Part shown: piece after piece, positions 52,021 to 61,560 of the stretch
Layout of the letters: every line of letters begins with the position of its first letter
Numbering within the stretch: position 1 is the stretch's first letter
The notes under the pieces: generated by a model
Seen by the model: only the letters and a program-made list of their open reading frames with translations
Database searches by the model: none
What the model was told of the DNA's origin: nothing
Translations under genes and position numbers: made by a program
Assembly: GCA_014529675.2 (NCBI GenBank)
Contig: CP076040.1
Location: 4,739,501-4,803,500, forward strand
Source: Opitutia bacterium ISCC 52
Lineage (GTDB): Bacteria; Verrucomicrobiota; Verrucomicrobiia; Opitutales; UBA2995
DNA: 64,000 nt
Direction: 5' to 3'

Positions 52021-53715
52021 TCAGACTCTGAAAATGGTGCCCAGCTTCCTCCCTAGGATGAGGCTGGCACCCATTATGCAGACTGCCAGAAAGACCATAG
52101 CCCAAACTCCCAGAGCCGATGCTACAAAGCGACCATCCCCCAGGAGCTGGAAGAGTTCATAGATCGCTTTGGTAATGGGGTAAAAGGCCTGCTTTTGTGC
52201 GAGGATCAAGGAGTCGGAAACTTCGAGCATGGCGAACGAGAAACTCAAGAGCGCTCCAGCTAACAGGTTCGCCATAATCAGTGGTAGCGTGATCTTGATG
52301 ATCGATTTCGCTGGATGGCATCCCAGGTTTTGGGCTGCTTCCTCGTAGGTTTCACTGGACTGTTCGAAGCCAGCGACCGCACTGCGCACAATGTAGGGCA
52401 GACGTCTGATGCCATAGGCTATGATGAGTAGCAGAGTCGGGTTCTCGATTGGATTGAGGAAGGCGAAGAGTTTACCATCCTGACTCATTGCAAGATAGCC
52501 AAATGCAAGTACAAGACCCGGAACAGCAAGGGGGAGCATGGCAAGCGCATCCAAGATTCCTCTTCCGGGAATTTTTGTGCGAACGAGAACATATGCGATG
52601 CAGATCCCAAGTATGATGTCCAGGACGGTAGCAACGGATGCGTACTTTAAGCTGTTGGCTATGGACGATACAGTGAGGTCATGACCGAGGGCCAATTGAT
52701 AATTAGAAAGGGTCCATTCAGAGGGTAGGATGGTAGCATACCAATCAGGAGCGAAAGACAGAATAACAACTCCCAGGTGGGGTAATGTAGCCAGGCCGAT
52801 CACCAGTAGAAATGCCAACCAACAAAGTATCGTTCCTTGGATACCTAGACTGCGAGTACTACTGGCGTGTGTCGCCTTCGCCATCATGGCGTAGCTACTT
52901 CTTCCGAAGATTCCTTTTCCTACGGCGTAAATCAGAACCGAGCCCAAGAGCATCGCTGCAACCAAGGCATAGGGAAATGGGCTACCACCAATATCTTTTA
53001 TCCCATAATAAATCTGAACTGATGTGACGCGGGAGTAATCAAAGATGAGTGGGACCCCCAACTCAGTGAATGCCCAGATGAACACGATGGTTCCTCCAGC
53101 GAACAAACCTGGCCGAATGAGAGGTAATGTGATTTTCCTGAATTTTTCGAAACCAGTGCAGCCCAAATTTTCGGCCGCCTCTTCCATATTCGGGTCGATA
53201 TTTGCGAGTGCGGCAACGGCGTTAAGATATATTATGGGGTAGAGGTGGAGGGTGTTCAGGATGACGACTCCCCAGAATGGATTCATCCCTATCCAGTCAA
53301 TGGTATGGTTTTCTGAGAGGATTCCCAGTGATTGAAGGAATGAGTTGATGGCTCCGTATTGCCCAAAAATTTGTTTTACGCCAATTGCTCCTACAAAAGG
53401 GGGGAGAATGATCGGGATGAGCAAAAGGCTTTGAAGAATCCCTTTTCCCCGGAATTGATACCGGTCAGCGGCAAAGGCCAGGGGTACGGATATCAGAAAG
53501 GAAAATGAGGTTGTCAGAAATGCGATCAGGAATGCATTCCGAAAACCTTCCAGATAAATTGGATTAGCGAATACCTCAAAAAAGTATATCAGGGTGAAGC
53601 TGCCGTTTGCATTCCTGAATCCGCCTTTCAGGATTTGGAAGATCGGCCAGAGAAAAAAGGCGAGGAAGAAGGTAAGCGTAAGGCCAAAGATGAAGTAGGC
53701 AGTATTCCGAGACAT
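52021..53715 (-). CDS. Fused two-domain ABC permease (FbpB-like, iron/thiamine/phosphonate type), orphan
   Basis: Inner-membrane permease of 564 residues with about twelve helices. It is two BPD permease domains in one chain. Each has an EAA loop that contacts the ATPase: EEAAENLGCTGFEKFRKITLPLIRPG in the first half and the matching EEAAQNLGC...ITLPLI in the second. Fused permeases of this layout serve ferric-iron, thiamine, or 2-aminoethylphosphonate uptake. No ATPase or binding-protein gene is next to it, so partners must be elsewhere. The substrate is not predictable; iron is most common for this architecture. Confidence 0.88.
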   Translation of the reverse strand: MSRNTAYFIFGLTLTFFLAFFLWPIFQILKGGFRNANGSFTLIYFFEVFANPIYLEGFRNAFLIAFLTTSFSFLISVPLAFAADRYQFRGKGILQSLLLIPIILPPFVGAIGVKQIFGQYGAINSFLQSLGILSENHTIDWIGMNPFWGVVILNTLHLYPIIYLNAVAALANIDPNMEEAAENLGCTGFEKFRKITLPLIRPGLFAGGTIVFIWAFTELGVPLIFDYSRVTSVQIYYGIKDIGGSPFPYALVAAMLLGSVLIYAVGKGIFGRSSYAMMAKATHASSTRSLGIQGTILCWLAFLLVIGLATLPHLGVVILSFAPDWYATILPSEWTLSNYQLALGHDLTVSSIANSLKYASVATVLDIILGICIAYVLVRTKIPGRGILDALAMLPLAVPGLVLAFGYLAMSQDGKLFAFLNPIENPTLLLIIAYGIRRLPYIVRSAVAGFEQSSETYEEAAQNLGCHPAKSIIKITLPLIMANLLAGALLSFSFAMLEVSDSLILAQKQAFYPITKAIYELFQLLGDGRFVASALGVWAMVFLAVCIMGASLILGRKLGTIFRV

Positions 53716-53829
53716 CGGGCTCTTACCCTGACTATCGGGTGATTCAGGTCAAAATGGAAATGGGGAAATCACGGTTTTCACAGTATGACTGGAAAACCAT
53801 AGCACATCTGCCCTGATGGCTGTTTGCTA

Positions 53830-54192
53830 TTAAGCTAGAAGTTCCTGAATCTTTAGATTCAAAGATTCGACTTCAAATGGCTTTGCGAGGAAAACAGTAT
53901 TCGTTTTGAGATGATCCTCTAGAATAACCATGTCTTCCGTGTAGCCTGAAATAATCAGAATCTTGATGTCCGGACAAAGATTGTAGACTTCGGATGCGAG
54001 TTCCAATCCTCCGATACCTGGTAGGACCAAGTCTGTAACTAAAACATTGAAAGAAGATCCCTCTTTTTTAGCGATTTCGAGCCCTTCCTCCCCGCTGGCA
54101 GCTTCAACAACTTCATAATTGAGGTTGCTTAACATGGTGGCGTATAGCTCCCGGCTTGCGGATAGGTCTTCGACTAAAAGTATCTTTGCCAT
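53830..54192 (-). CDS. Single-domain response regulator (receiver only)
   Basis: CheY-like protein of 120 residues. The acidic pocket is VED (7-9), the phosphoacceptor is D54 in VTDLVLPGIGG, the conserved Ser is in IISGYT, and the Lys is in LAKPF. There is no output domain. It lies 158 bases downstream of the second NarL-type regulator on the same strand. It may act as a phosphate sink or phosphorelay partner for the kinase at 55987-57000. Its sequence (LPG, SGYTEDMV) is closer to receivers fused to hybrid kinases than to the two NarL-type receivers nearby. Confidence 0.9.
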   Translation of the reverse strand: MAKILLVEDLSASRELYATMLSNLNYEVVEAASGEEGLEIAKKEGSSFNVLVTDLVLPGIGGLELASEVYNLCPDIKILIISGYTEDMVILEDHLKTNTVFLAKPFEVESLNLKIQELLA

Positions 54193-54350
54193 TTGTAAAT
54201 TAGACGAGTGCTAATAGTGACCGTGCATTGATTCAGGTGTAAATACCTAAATCGGCAATATTTACAGAAATATCAAGATATTCTTGAAGGAGGGCTAGGT
54301 GACCAAAATGACTTGATCGTTCGGGATTGTGCACCCGAGCAGTTTTTACC

Positions 54351-55028
54351 TTAAAGTATAGCCGCTTCTCCGCTTGTAGTCCGTATGGCAAATCGAATAA
54401 GCTCAATAGAGTTCTTCAAATTGAGTTTCTTCTTAATCCGGTAGCGGTGTGCTTCCACGGTTTTAATGCTCAGAGTCAGTTTTTTGGCGATCGCTCTATT
54501 ATTGAGTCCTTGGCCGATGCACTTAAAGACGAGAATCTCCTTATTGCTGAGAATGCTTTCAGCTTCGTTCAGCCAGGGGGAAGGCCCGTGCCCAATTTGT
54601 TTCAACATTTGGCGGCGGATAGATTCACTTAAGTAAATCTTACCACTCAAAATTTTCTCAATTCCACTGATGATGACCTCGCAAGGCTCAGATTTAGTAA
54701 TGAAGCCGTTGGCCCCTGCACGCAGGCATTGTTCTGCGTAGTAGAGCTCCTCGTGCATCGAAAGGCACAAGATGGGGACATTATATTCAGATTCTTTGAC
54801 CTGTTTTATCAGGGTTAAGCCATCCTGATATTGAAGTGAGATATCAATGACAACAAGGTCTGGGCCCATCGTGCCAAGGAGGTCAAAAGCCTCATCTTTG
54901 GTGTTCACCACACCGGACACGTTGAAACCTTCTTCCTTTTCAATCATTAATTGAAGACCGTACACCAGTATCGGATGGTCTTCTACAATTAGTATTTTTT
55001 TTGGACCTTCGTTATTCACGTAACACAC
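54351..55028 (-). CDS. NarL/FixJ-type response regulator (2)
   Basis: 225 residues with a receiver (about 11-128; VED 15-17, D62 in VIDISLQYQDG, Lys in ITKSEP) followed by a LuxR-type helix-turn-helix (about 158-215; LSNKEILVFKCIGQGLNNRA, KTVEAHRYRIKKKLNLKN). The start is GTG at 55028 or the in-frame GTG at 55019. It is a paralogue of the regulator at 55304-55960; both have the GAN/GAR...ITKS/VMKQ layout. The 275-base gap between them holds no gene and may carry a separate promoter, perhaps autoregulated. Confidence 0.92.
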   Translation of the reverse strand: MCYVNNEGPKKILIVEDHPILVYGLQLMIEKEEGFNVSGVVNTKDEAFDLLGTMGPDLVVIDISLQYQDGLTLIKQVKESEYNVPILCLSMHEELYYAEQCLRAGANGFITKSEPCEVIISGIEKILSGKIYLSESIRRQMLKQIGHGPSPWLNEAESILSNKEILVFKCIGQGLNNRAIAKKLTLSIKTVEAHRYRIKKKLNLKNSIELIRFAIRTTSGEAAIL

Positions 55029-55303
55029 AAGCGGAGAACGGAGACCTTAAGTGGGCTCATGTTCAAAATGGATGGATTCGGAGTAAGTTGAGTGAGTAGG
55101 ACTTCTCTCAACTTGCATCTACTGTATAATATTTCCTACCCACCTTACAATCAGGCTCATCCCCGTTCAGGTTTTGATGGAAAGTCCCCAAGCTCTCTAG
55201 GGGTAAACCCTGACACAGCGTGTGTGTATTGATTCGCTAAGAATATTTAAGGAAAACTGGAAGGATTTCTGTATCAAATAACTTGAGCCAATATCTACCC
55301 TCT
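55029..55303. promoter_or_regulatory. Gene-free spacer between the two response-regulator genes
   Basis: 275 bases without a usable frame. Placement suggests a regulatory region for the downstream regulator (minus strand). I see a short inverted match CCCC...GGGG around 55188-55204 (CCCCAAGCTCTCTAGGGG, 4-5 bp arms), but no clear -35/-10 pair. The function is inferred from position only. Confidence 0.3.
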
Positions 55304-55960
55304 TTAATGCATTTTGCTGTTTTCGTGCTCAACCCATTGAACGGAGAACTGCACTAACTCGGTAGCGTTTTTCAAGTGCAGCTTTTCCTTAATATGTGCG
55401 CGGTGAGATTCAATGGTTTTCACTGAGACGTTAAGCGAACTTGCAATTTCTCGAGTGGAAAGGCCATTTCCGATGGACTGAACGACTTCCAGTTCACGGT
55501 CACTCAATCTATCGACTGGAGATTGGCTGCTTGATGCTGTTCCGTTAACTATTTGGTGCAGCAGCTGGTCCGATACTTTCTGGCTTACGTAGATATCACC
55601 TTCCATGATTCTGCGAATTGCAGCTTTGATCTTATCAGCATCCTCTTGCTTCATCACATAAGCTCGAGCACCAGCACGAAGGGCACGTTGTGCGTAAACA
55701 ACTTCATCGTGCATGGAGAAAACTAGCACCCTCAGGTGAGGATACAGTGCTTTGATATTCTTAATAAGCTCTAGTCCATTATTACCGCGTAGAGAAATAT
55801 CAGCAATAACCAGGTCGGGGCCTGTTTGTGGTAAGCCTTTGAGGGCTGAAGGAACGTCTTCGGCCTCTCCGCAAATTTGCATATCATCCTCTTGCCCCAA
55901 TATTTGGGACAACCCTTTGCGGATTAATGGGTGATCATCGACAAGAAAAATGTTAATCAT
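55304..55960 (-). CDS. NarL/FixJ-type response regulator (1)
   Basis: 218 residues. The receiver (about 1-120) has VDDH (7-10), D54 in IADISLRGNNG, and Lys in VMKQED. The LuxR-type HTH domain (about 150-210) shows LSDRELEVVQSIGNGLSTRE then IASSLNVSVKTIESH, with the recognition helix in KTIESHRAHIKEKL. It lies 26 bases downstream of the kinase gene, so the kinase and this regulator form the primary pair. Confidence 0.93.
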   Translation of the reverse strand: MINIFLVDDHPLIRKGLSQILGQEDDMQICGEAEDVPSALKGLPQTGPDLVIADISLRGNNGLELIKNIKALYPHLRVLVFSMHDEVVYAQRALRAGARAYVMKQEDADKIKAAIRRIMEGDIYVSQKVSDQLLHQIVNGTASSSQSPVDRLSDRELEVVQSIGNGLSTREIASSLNVSVKTIESHRAHIKEKLHLKNATELVQFSVQWVEHENSKMH

Positions 55961-55986
55961 ACGACCTTTGGATTGTTTGGGCTCCG

Positions 55987-57000
55987 TTATGGTTGAGTAG
56001 GGCGGATTCTGAATTTACAGTGAACCGAGGCGCCTCCCTGTTTGTTGTTTCCGATGTCAATGACAGCATTGATCATTCGTGCTCTGCTTCTGAGATTATG
56101 TAAGCCCATGCCATCTGTACTAAGAGGGTCAGATTTAAAGCCCGCTCCATTGTCGAGGATTGTCAAAATACCAAAGTCGCCTTCCTTTTGTAAAGTAATA
56201 CTTATGGTGTCTGCGTTTCCGTGACGGATGGAGTTGTTGATGGACTCCTGGGTTATCCTAAATAGGTGAGTGGCAATATCCTGATCCTCAATAGTGAGAT
56301 CAGAGCTCATTTGAAACTGGCAATTGACTGAGTATAGGGTCTGGGATTGCTGGATGAGTTCTATGAGGCATTCCTGGAACGTTTTTCTTTCCAAACTTAC
56401 AGGATTTAGGCCATGGGATAGGCACCGAGTTTTTTCAATACTGAGTTGGAGCTGCTTTTTGATCTCATTGGTAGCTTCCACAAGCACTTCAGTCTCTTTG
56501 CCCGTCTTAATCTGGTACACCAGATTGTTTGTGAAAAACAGCATTCCAGCCAATTGTTGGCAAAGATCATCGTGTAATTCGCGTCCTAGCTTCCGTTTCT
56601 CACGCTCTGAAATGTGGAGAGCTTTGTGCTCCAGCTCTTTCTGTTCCTTAATAGCAAAGATCAAACCTTCGTATTCTGGAGATTCTGGGGCTTTTCTATG
56701 CCCGATCTCCCTTAGCCAAATATAGGAGTCGTTTGAATCAGCCCAGCGGTAATCAACTTGATAGATATTCTTCCCCTGATTGGCGAGAATGGTCTCTTTA
56801 GTATCTTCAAGATCATTTGGGTGAATGGATTTAAACCAGTCATCCTGTTTGCTAATAGATCCAGTCTTTTTACCTAGTACTTCTGCGGCCCATGGGGATA
56901 GTGAAGTGATCGACTTACGATGGTTACTTGCCTGCCAATAAGCCATACCTCCCTTTTTAAGGAGGTGATCTAATTCCAAGGGAATTTCCTGGATGGGCAT
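55987..57000 (-). CDS. Soluble PAS-containing NarX/DesK-type sensor histidine kinase
   Basis: 337 residues with no membrane helix, so it senses a cytosolic signal. A PAS_3-like domain (about 15-120) shows WFKSIHPNDLEDTKETI and VDYRWADSNDSYIWLREIGH. The HisKA_3 dimerisation helix has the phosphoacceptor H143 in GRELHDDLCQQLAG. The ATPase part has ITQESINNSIRHG (N box), LTILDNGAGF (G1) and GMGLHNLRSRARMI (G2). The first gene of the cassette that also encodes two NarL-type regulators and a lone receiver. Its signal is unknown; the PAS lacks visible haem or flavin markers. Confidence 0.92.
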   Translation of the reverse strand: MPIQEIPLELDHLLKKGGMAYWQASNHRKSITSLSPWAAEVLGKKTGSISKQDDWFKSIHPNDLEDTKETILANQGKNIYQVDYRWADSNDSYIWLREIGHRKAPESPEYEGLIFAIKEQKELEHKALHISEREKRKLGRELHDDLCQQLAGMLFFTNNLVYQIKTGKETEVLVEATNEIKKQLQLSIEKTRCLSHGLNPVSLERKTFQECLIELIQQSQTLYSVNCQFQMSSDLTIEDQDIATHLFRITQESINNSIRHGNADTISITLQKEGDFGILTILDNGAGFKSDPLSTDGMGLHNLRSRARMINAVIDIGNNKQGGASVHCKFRIRPTQP

Positions 57001-57106
57001 GGCTTAGTTCGTAAAATGACTTATGTGTAGGGTTTTTCCGTGAAGAAAGGGAAAGAATCCGAATATAAATTGCAGCAAAAATCCCGAATGTCCATATGGA
57101 AATTCC

Positions 57107-58291
57107 CTATAGAATTGGAGGGGAATCTCGCATTTTTAGTGCTGCCCCTCCCAATTTCAGAAAAGCATCCTTGGTGATCTGGGCATTTCTTTCCCAAGAG
57201 TTATCTTTTCGATAACCTTCCCAATCGGGCTGAAGTCTTTGCTTTTTAAATTCGCTCATACCCGCGACTAACGATTCTGCATCATCTGGGTTTACCCAGA
57301 TTCCAAGGGAGTATTCTTTTACCAGGTCTTCCAAGGGACTAGGGCCTGAGCTTGCTATACATGGCTTGTCAAATGCAGCCGCCAGGTTGAGTACGCCACT
57401 CGCTGAGCGGAATCCCTTGCTGTAGGTAAGGAGAATTCCATCCGCGGCGCAGAAGTAGTCATTTACCTCTTCGTCAGGAATGTAATCTGTGTAAAAGCTT
57501 ATCTGATCTTCAACATTATGTTCCTTGGCCAGGAGTTTGTAATCTTCTGGCTGTTTCTGAGTTTCATTCAGACTCTGACCGGCTACCACAAGATGAATCT
57601 CCGGGTGTACGGCTAAACTTTTAATTGCGAGATCGAGATTCTTGTTATCTCGGATATGCCCAAAAGAGAGAAGGAGCATGCGATCTTCAGGTAGCTTTAA
57701 TTTTGCGCAGGCGTCTTCTCTACTTAGTGGTCGAGCATCCACTGGGTAGGGTCCATGGGGAACTACGTATTGGGGTAGGGCGGTCGGCACATTCGCCGAA
57801 GGATCTTTCAGGATTTGATGAATAAATATAAGGTCTACGAAGTCATAAGCTTTCTCGACCGAGTAATTGTGCCACCAAGATGGCCCCAGTGCAGTATCTC
57901 TGATGGGATCGTGTAGTACGGTGCCGAATACGATGCCGCTCTTTTTTACTCGTTTGAGTGAACCAATCCAGAAGGGTGAAAAATACTCGAGGTACGAACC
58001 GAAAAGGACGTGTTGACAGGAATTGTTTTCCAAGAAGTTAACGAGGCTTTTTATATCTGAGGTGATCTCTCTAAAGAACCCAAACAGTCGAGCCAATTTA
58101 GAAGCGCCCGTTCTTTTTGCTTTTGCGGAAAGAACCTTGATGGCGTTTTAACGCCGATCGTCGTAGTCGGGGAAATTAGGAGGGCACAAAAAATCTACTT
58201 CACAACCGGCATCGACCAAAGCATTGGCCTGAAAATGCGCGTATTGCGCAAGTCCACCAAATGCTGAGTTGTTGAAATAGAGAATTTTCAT
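57107..58291 (-). pseudogene. GT4-type glycosyltransferase gene interrupted by an in-frame TAA
   Basis: The frame starts at ATG 58291 with MKILYFNNSAFGGLAQYAHF, the standard GT4 N-terminus with the GG loop. It runs 47 codons to DYDDRR and stops at TAA (58148-58150). The same frame continues without a shift, NAIKVLSAKAKRTGASKLAR, into a 329-residue segment (from the TTG at 58096) that holds the rest of the enzyme. LLSFGHIRDNKNLDLAIKSL, LVVAGQSLNET and SGVLNLAAAFDKPCIASS are GT-B C-terminal motifs. Without readthrough no full enzyme is made; a fragment starting at 58096 would lack the acceptor-side N-terminus. It may be a recent nonsense mutation or a sequence error. It is last in a minus-strand surface-sugar cluster. 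Confidence 0.8.
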
Positions 58292-58330
58292 GCTAATGAT
58301 TAAAGCCTTATAAGCCCTTCAATAGGTAGG

Positions 58331-59398
58331 TCAGGGTTTAGAGATTTCCAGCCAGTCAGGGTTCTCTCTGGCATGAGCCAAAATCTCTTCCAATATATCG
58401 TTGATTGGAGTGTTTGGTTGCCAATCCCAAGTTGAGCGCGCTTTCCGATTATCAAGGACCATCCATGGGATATCAAAGGGCCGCATGGCGGGCTCAGCTC
58501 CTACTTCGTGGTCGTCGCATTTTTCTGTACACCAATCCGACAATTGTGCCAGAGACATGCTGTTTTCAACGCCCCCACTAAAATTGCAGATTTGATCGCT
58601 TGTGCTAGCATCTGCTGAAAACTGCTTGAAGAGAAGAGGCACAAGATCTTTGGGATGGAGGCAATCCCGGACTTGGTCGCCTTTTCCTCCAAAGCCAATA
58701 TACTTGATGGGTTGTTTTCTCAGGTAAGCGTTTATCCAGAACGAAAAGATCCCTTGGTCTGGGCGACCAAATTGTCCCTTGCCTGCAAGAACTCCGCAGC
58801 GGTTTACCCAGACTGGAAAATCGAAGGTACTGCCGTATTCTAGCGCCAAGACTTCGGAAGCAACCTTTGAAGCTCCATATAGAGAAACTGGAGCTAAAGT
58901 ACTATATGTTTCTCCAACTCCATAAGTGGAAATTCCTTCTGGAAACTTTTGGTCATCAATGGGCCGGAATGCGTTGTCCACAGACTCAACTTCAATGGAG
59001 CTGATTCCTGGAATAGAGTAAACTCGACTGGTACTAAGTAGGACGAATCCTGCTTTGCAGCTCTTGCAATACTCCAGTAGCTGGACCGTTCCACCCAGGT
59101 TATGCTCAATCAGTTGAAGGCTGCTGGTTTTACCATCTACTCCAGCCAGAACACTGGGGTTAGCCGCAGCATCAATTACCCAATCCACTTTGGGGAGTGT
59201 TTCAAGATCGCTTCGGTTGCGTATGTCTCCATGAAATACCGTAACGCCCATAGCTTTTAGCTCTAGGCGATTATTTTCGCTGCCCGGTCGTATGAAATTG
59301 TCGAGACCGTAAATCGAAATGTCCGGCTTATGAGCCAGCAACTCTTTCGCAATAGTGCTTCCGACAAATCCGGCAATACCTGTGATCAGGATTTTCAT
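58331..59398 (-). CDS. NAD-dependent sugar epimerase/dehydratase (CDP-paratose epimerase-like)
   Basis: Extended SDR of 355 residues. The NAD-binding site is TGIAGFVGS (G7, G10, G13). [25 protein letters not shown] is the usual second-strand region. LLSTSRVYS and YGASK carry the catalytic Ser/Thr and Y174/K178. [19 protein letters not shown] fits the nucleotide-sugar end and resembles CDP-tyvelose (CDP-paratose 2-) epimerases. Its ATG overlaps the upstream epimerase stop by 4 bases. It is part of a polysaccharide or LPS sugar cluster. The exact sugar is not known. Confidence 0.88.
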   Translation of the reverse strand: MKILITGIAGFVGSTIAKELLAHKPDISIYGLDNFIRPGSENNRLELKAMGVTVFHGDIRNRSDLETLPKVDWVIDAAANPSVLAGVDGKTSSLQLIEHNLGGTVQLLEYCKSCKAGFVLLSTSRVYSIPGISSIEVESVDNAFRPIDDQKFPEGISTYGVGETYSTLAPVSLYGASKVASEVLALEYGSTFDFPVWVNRCGVLAGKGQFGRPDQGIFSFWINAYLRKQPIKYIGFGGKGDQVRDCLHPKDLVPLLFKQFSADASTSDQICNFSGGVENSMSLAQLSDWCTEKCDDHEVGAEPAMRPFDIPWMVLDNRKARSTWDWQPNTPINDILEEILAHARENPDWLEISKP

Positions 59399-60450
59399 TG
59401 AGCTTCACGAGCCTTCCAGGCATCTACAATTTGTCCGATAGTTTCTTCGAGGGAGATGGTAATATCCCAATTTGGATAGTGCTCCCTCATCTTACTTAAA
59501 TCGCTGTAGTAACAAATATGGTCACCAATCCGATTGTCATCCAAATAGGTGTACTCCTGCTTTTTCCCGGAGAAGGTGGCAGCAATATCGAAGGCCTCGA
59601 GGATGGAACATGAGTTGTTCTTTCCACCTCCAATGTTGTAGACTTCTCCGCAGCGAGGATCTTTGAAAAATTCATACATGAATCGAACGACATCCTCCGA
59701 ATGGATATTGTCTCGCACTTGCTTTCCTTTGTACCCGAAAATCTTATACTCTCTGCCTTCGAGATTGCATTTAACGAGGTACGATAAAAATCCATGCAAT
59801 TCTACGCCTGTATGATTGGGGCCGGTAAGACATCCACCTCTTAGGCAGCAAGAGGGCATATCGAAATATCGACCGTACTCTTGGACCATAATGTCAGCCG
59901 CTACTTTTGATGCGCCAAACAAAGAATGTTTACATTGATCAATGGAAAAGGTTTCAGGAATTCCTTCAGCATAGCTTTCGTCATCATAATCCCACCGTGT
60001 GTCGAGCTCCTTGAGTTTGATGTTATTGGGAGCATCTCCATAGACTTTATTGGTAGACATATGGATAAATGGAACGTCTGTATTTACTCTTCGATTTGCC
60101 TCCAGCAAATTGAGAGTTCCCACTGCGTTCGTATCAAAGTCATCAAAGGGAATAGCTGCTGCTCTATCGTGACTCGGTTGTGCGGCAGTATGGATAACAA
60201 CGTCCGGACGGACATCATCGACCAATTTAAGTATTCCATCTCTGTCACGAATATCGACCTCGTGGTGTTTGAAATTCGTCAGATCAGTAGTCAGTCGTTC
60301 TTGATTCCAACGAGTGTCGCCCTGAGGTCCAAAAAAGACTGCACGTTGGTTGTTGTCCACGCCATGAACTTCAAATCCTTGTCTATGGAAGAATGTACAT
60401 ACTTCTGAGCCAATAAGGCCCGAAGAACCAGTTACTAGTAGCTTTTGCAT
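59395..60450 (-). CDS. NAD-dependent sugar epimerase with Phe at the YxxxK tyrosine
   Basis: Extended SDR of 351 residues, with closer likeness to CDP-paratose 2-epimerase than its neighbour. Motifs are TGSSGLIGS (7-15), [30 protein letters not shown] (132-142), [20 protein letters not shown] and [17 protein letters not shown]. The active-site motif reads FGASK: F178 takes the place of the catalytic Tyr, while K182 is kept. Some epimerases of this group may use another residue. It overlaps the next gene by 4 bases (ATGA), so the two are coupled. It is 24 bases from the broken GT2 gene upstream. Confidence 0.87.
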   Translation of the reverse strand: MQKLLVTGSSGLIGSEVCTFFHRQGFEVHGVDNNQRAVFFGPQGDTRWNQERLTTDLTNFKHHEVDIRDRDGILKLVDDVRPDVVIHTAAQPSHDRAAAIPFDDFDTNAVGTLNLLEANRRVNTDVPFIHMSTNKVYGDAPNNIKLKELDTRWDYDDESYAEGIPETFSIDQCKHSLFGASKVAADIMVQEYGRYFDMPSCCLRGGCLTGPNHTGVELHGFLSYLVKCNLEGREYKIFGYKGKQVRDNIHSEDVVRFMYEFFKDPRCGEVYNIGGGKNNSCSILEAFDIAATFSGKKQEYTYLDDNRIGDHICYYSDLSKMREHYPNWDITISLEETIGQIVDAWKAREAQ

Positions 60451-60474
60451 ATGGTCGCTAATTGATAGGATGAA

Positions 60475-61368
60475 TTAGATCTCGTTTGAGATGATATCTG
60501 TAAAGCCGAGTTCTAAGATGAGTTGCCGGTAGTATTCGCTAAGTTGTCGAGGGTAAAATAGTCTATTATATCTAGAGCCGTAGATGCGGTGTTTTAACCC
60601 ATTTTTGTATTGGTGCACTTTCTTTATAGCTCTGACTCTCCAAGGCTTAGGAAAGCTTTGTTTGAGAGACATCATATGGTCTAGAGAATCCAATAGATCG
60701 GGATGCTCCTTTATGGTGTAAAAAGTATCAGCCGTTTTAAAAACGAGACGGTTTCTTAGATGTTTGAACTTGGGTGGCACGTGGCGTTGTAGGTGAGCGA
60801 TCAGGGAGTTAAAGAACTCGGCTTCCGCTTTGCTCTTTTTAATGGAATCTGCGCCCGTAGCCGAGAGTTTGTCCGTTGAGTTGTTACGGTAAATGACTAT
60901 GGGTGCATCTTCAAAGGCCATTACCGCGTTATTTAAAACGATTCGCGCTAAATAGTCTATATCCTCCAAATAACTTACATCTGTTTTAAAAGGGCCTATT
61001 TTGTCCAAAAATTCACGTTTAAACAGATATGTTTGGAGTACTGTCGACCAGCCTTCCAACAATGCCGGGATCATAGCGGAGGAAGGGATCTCTTGAGATT
61101 GGAGAACCAGACCGTCCAATGTGATTGTGGATTCCTGGATTTGGAACTTTCCCCAAGGAGAGTAAACGGCGTCCGCTTTGTTGCGATGGAGGCATTCCAT
61201 CTGGCTTGATATCTTGTTTTTGGACGCCAAATCGTCATTATCCATGAACTGAATGTACTTACCTTTTGCGAGCTTGAGTCCATTGTTTCTAGCCGCCCCA
61301 GGGCCTTGGTTTTTTTGGGAAACGACCTTAATCGCATCTCCAAATTTGTTTAGCCGAGTTGCCTGTTT
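60475..61368 (-). pseudogene. GT2 glycosyltransferase gene lacking its 5' end
   Basis: The open frame begins just after a TAA (61369-61371). It first encodes KQATRLNKFGDAIKVVSQ then NQGPGAARNNGLKLAKGKYI and FMDNDDLASKN. These are the conserved central GT2 motifs (G...ARN.G...A.G.YI...D.DD). The N-terminal 45-55 residues, with the VSVIIP nucleotide-binding strand and DDGS motif, are absent, and no good start precedes the ATG at 61245 inside QFMDNDD. I searched the other minus-strand frames up to 61560 and found no displaced N-terminus. The remaining 297 codons include LEGWSTVLQTYLFKREFLDKIG and a basic C-terminal tail. The gene looks truncated by deletion. Confidence 0.78.
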
Positions 61369-61560
61369 TTAAGCATGAGATTAGATAGTTAAATTGACCA
61401 GCCCATTTAGAGCTGTTCCGGTCTTATGTTATAAAATTTAGCAGAATATGTATCCAAATACAATCGGGTCTGTCCGCAATTGTTCCCTGAAGGAATTCAG
61501 CAATTTTGCGTCAGGGGAACCACTATGCAAGGGTAATTGAAAATTGAATGAGAGGTATAC

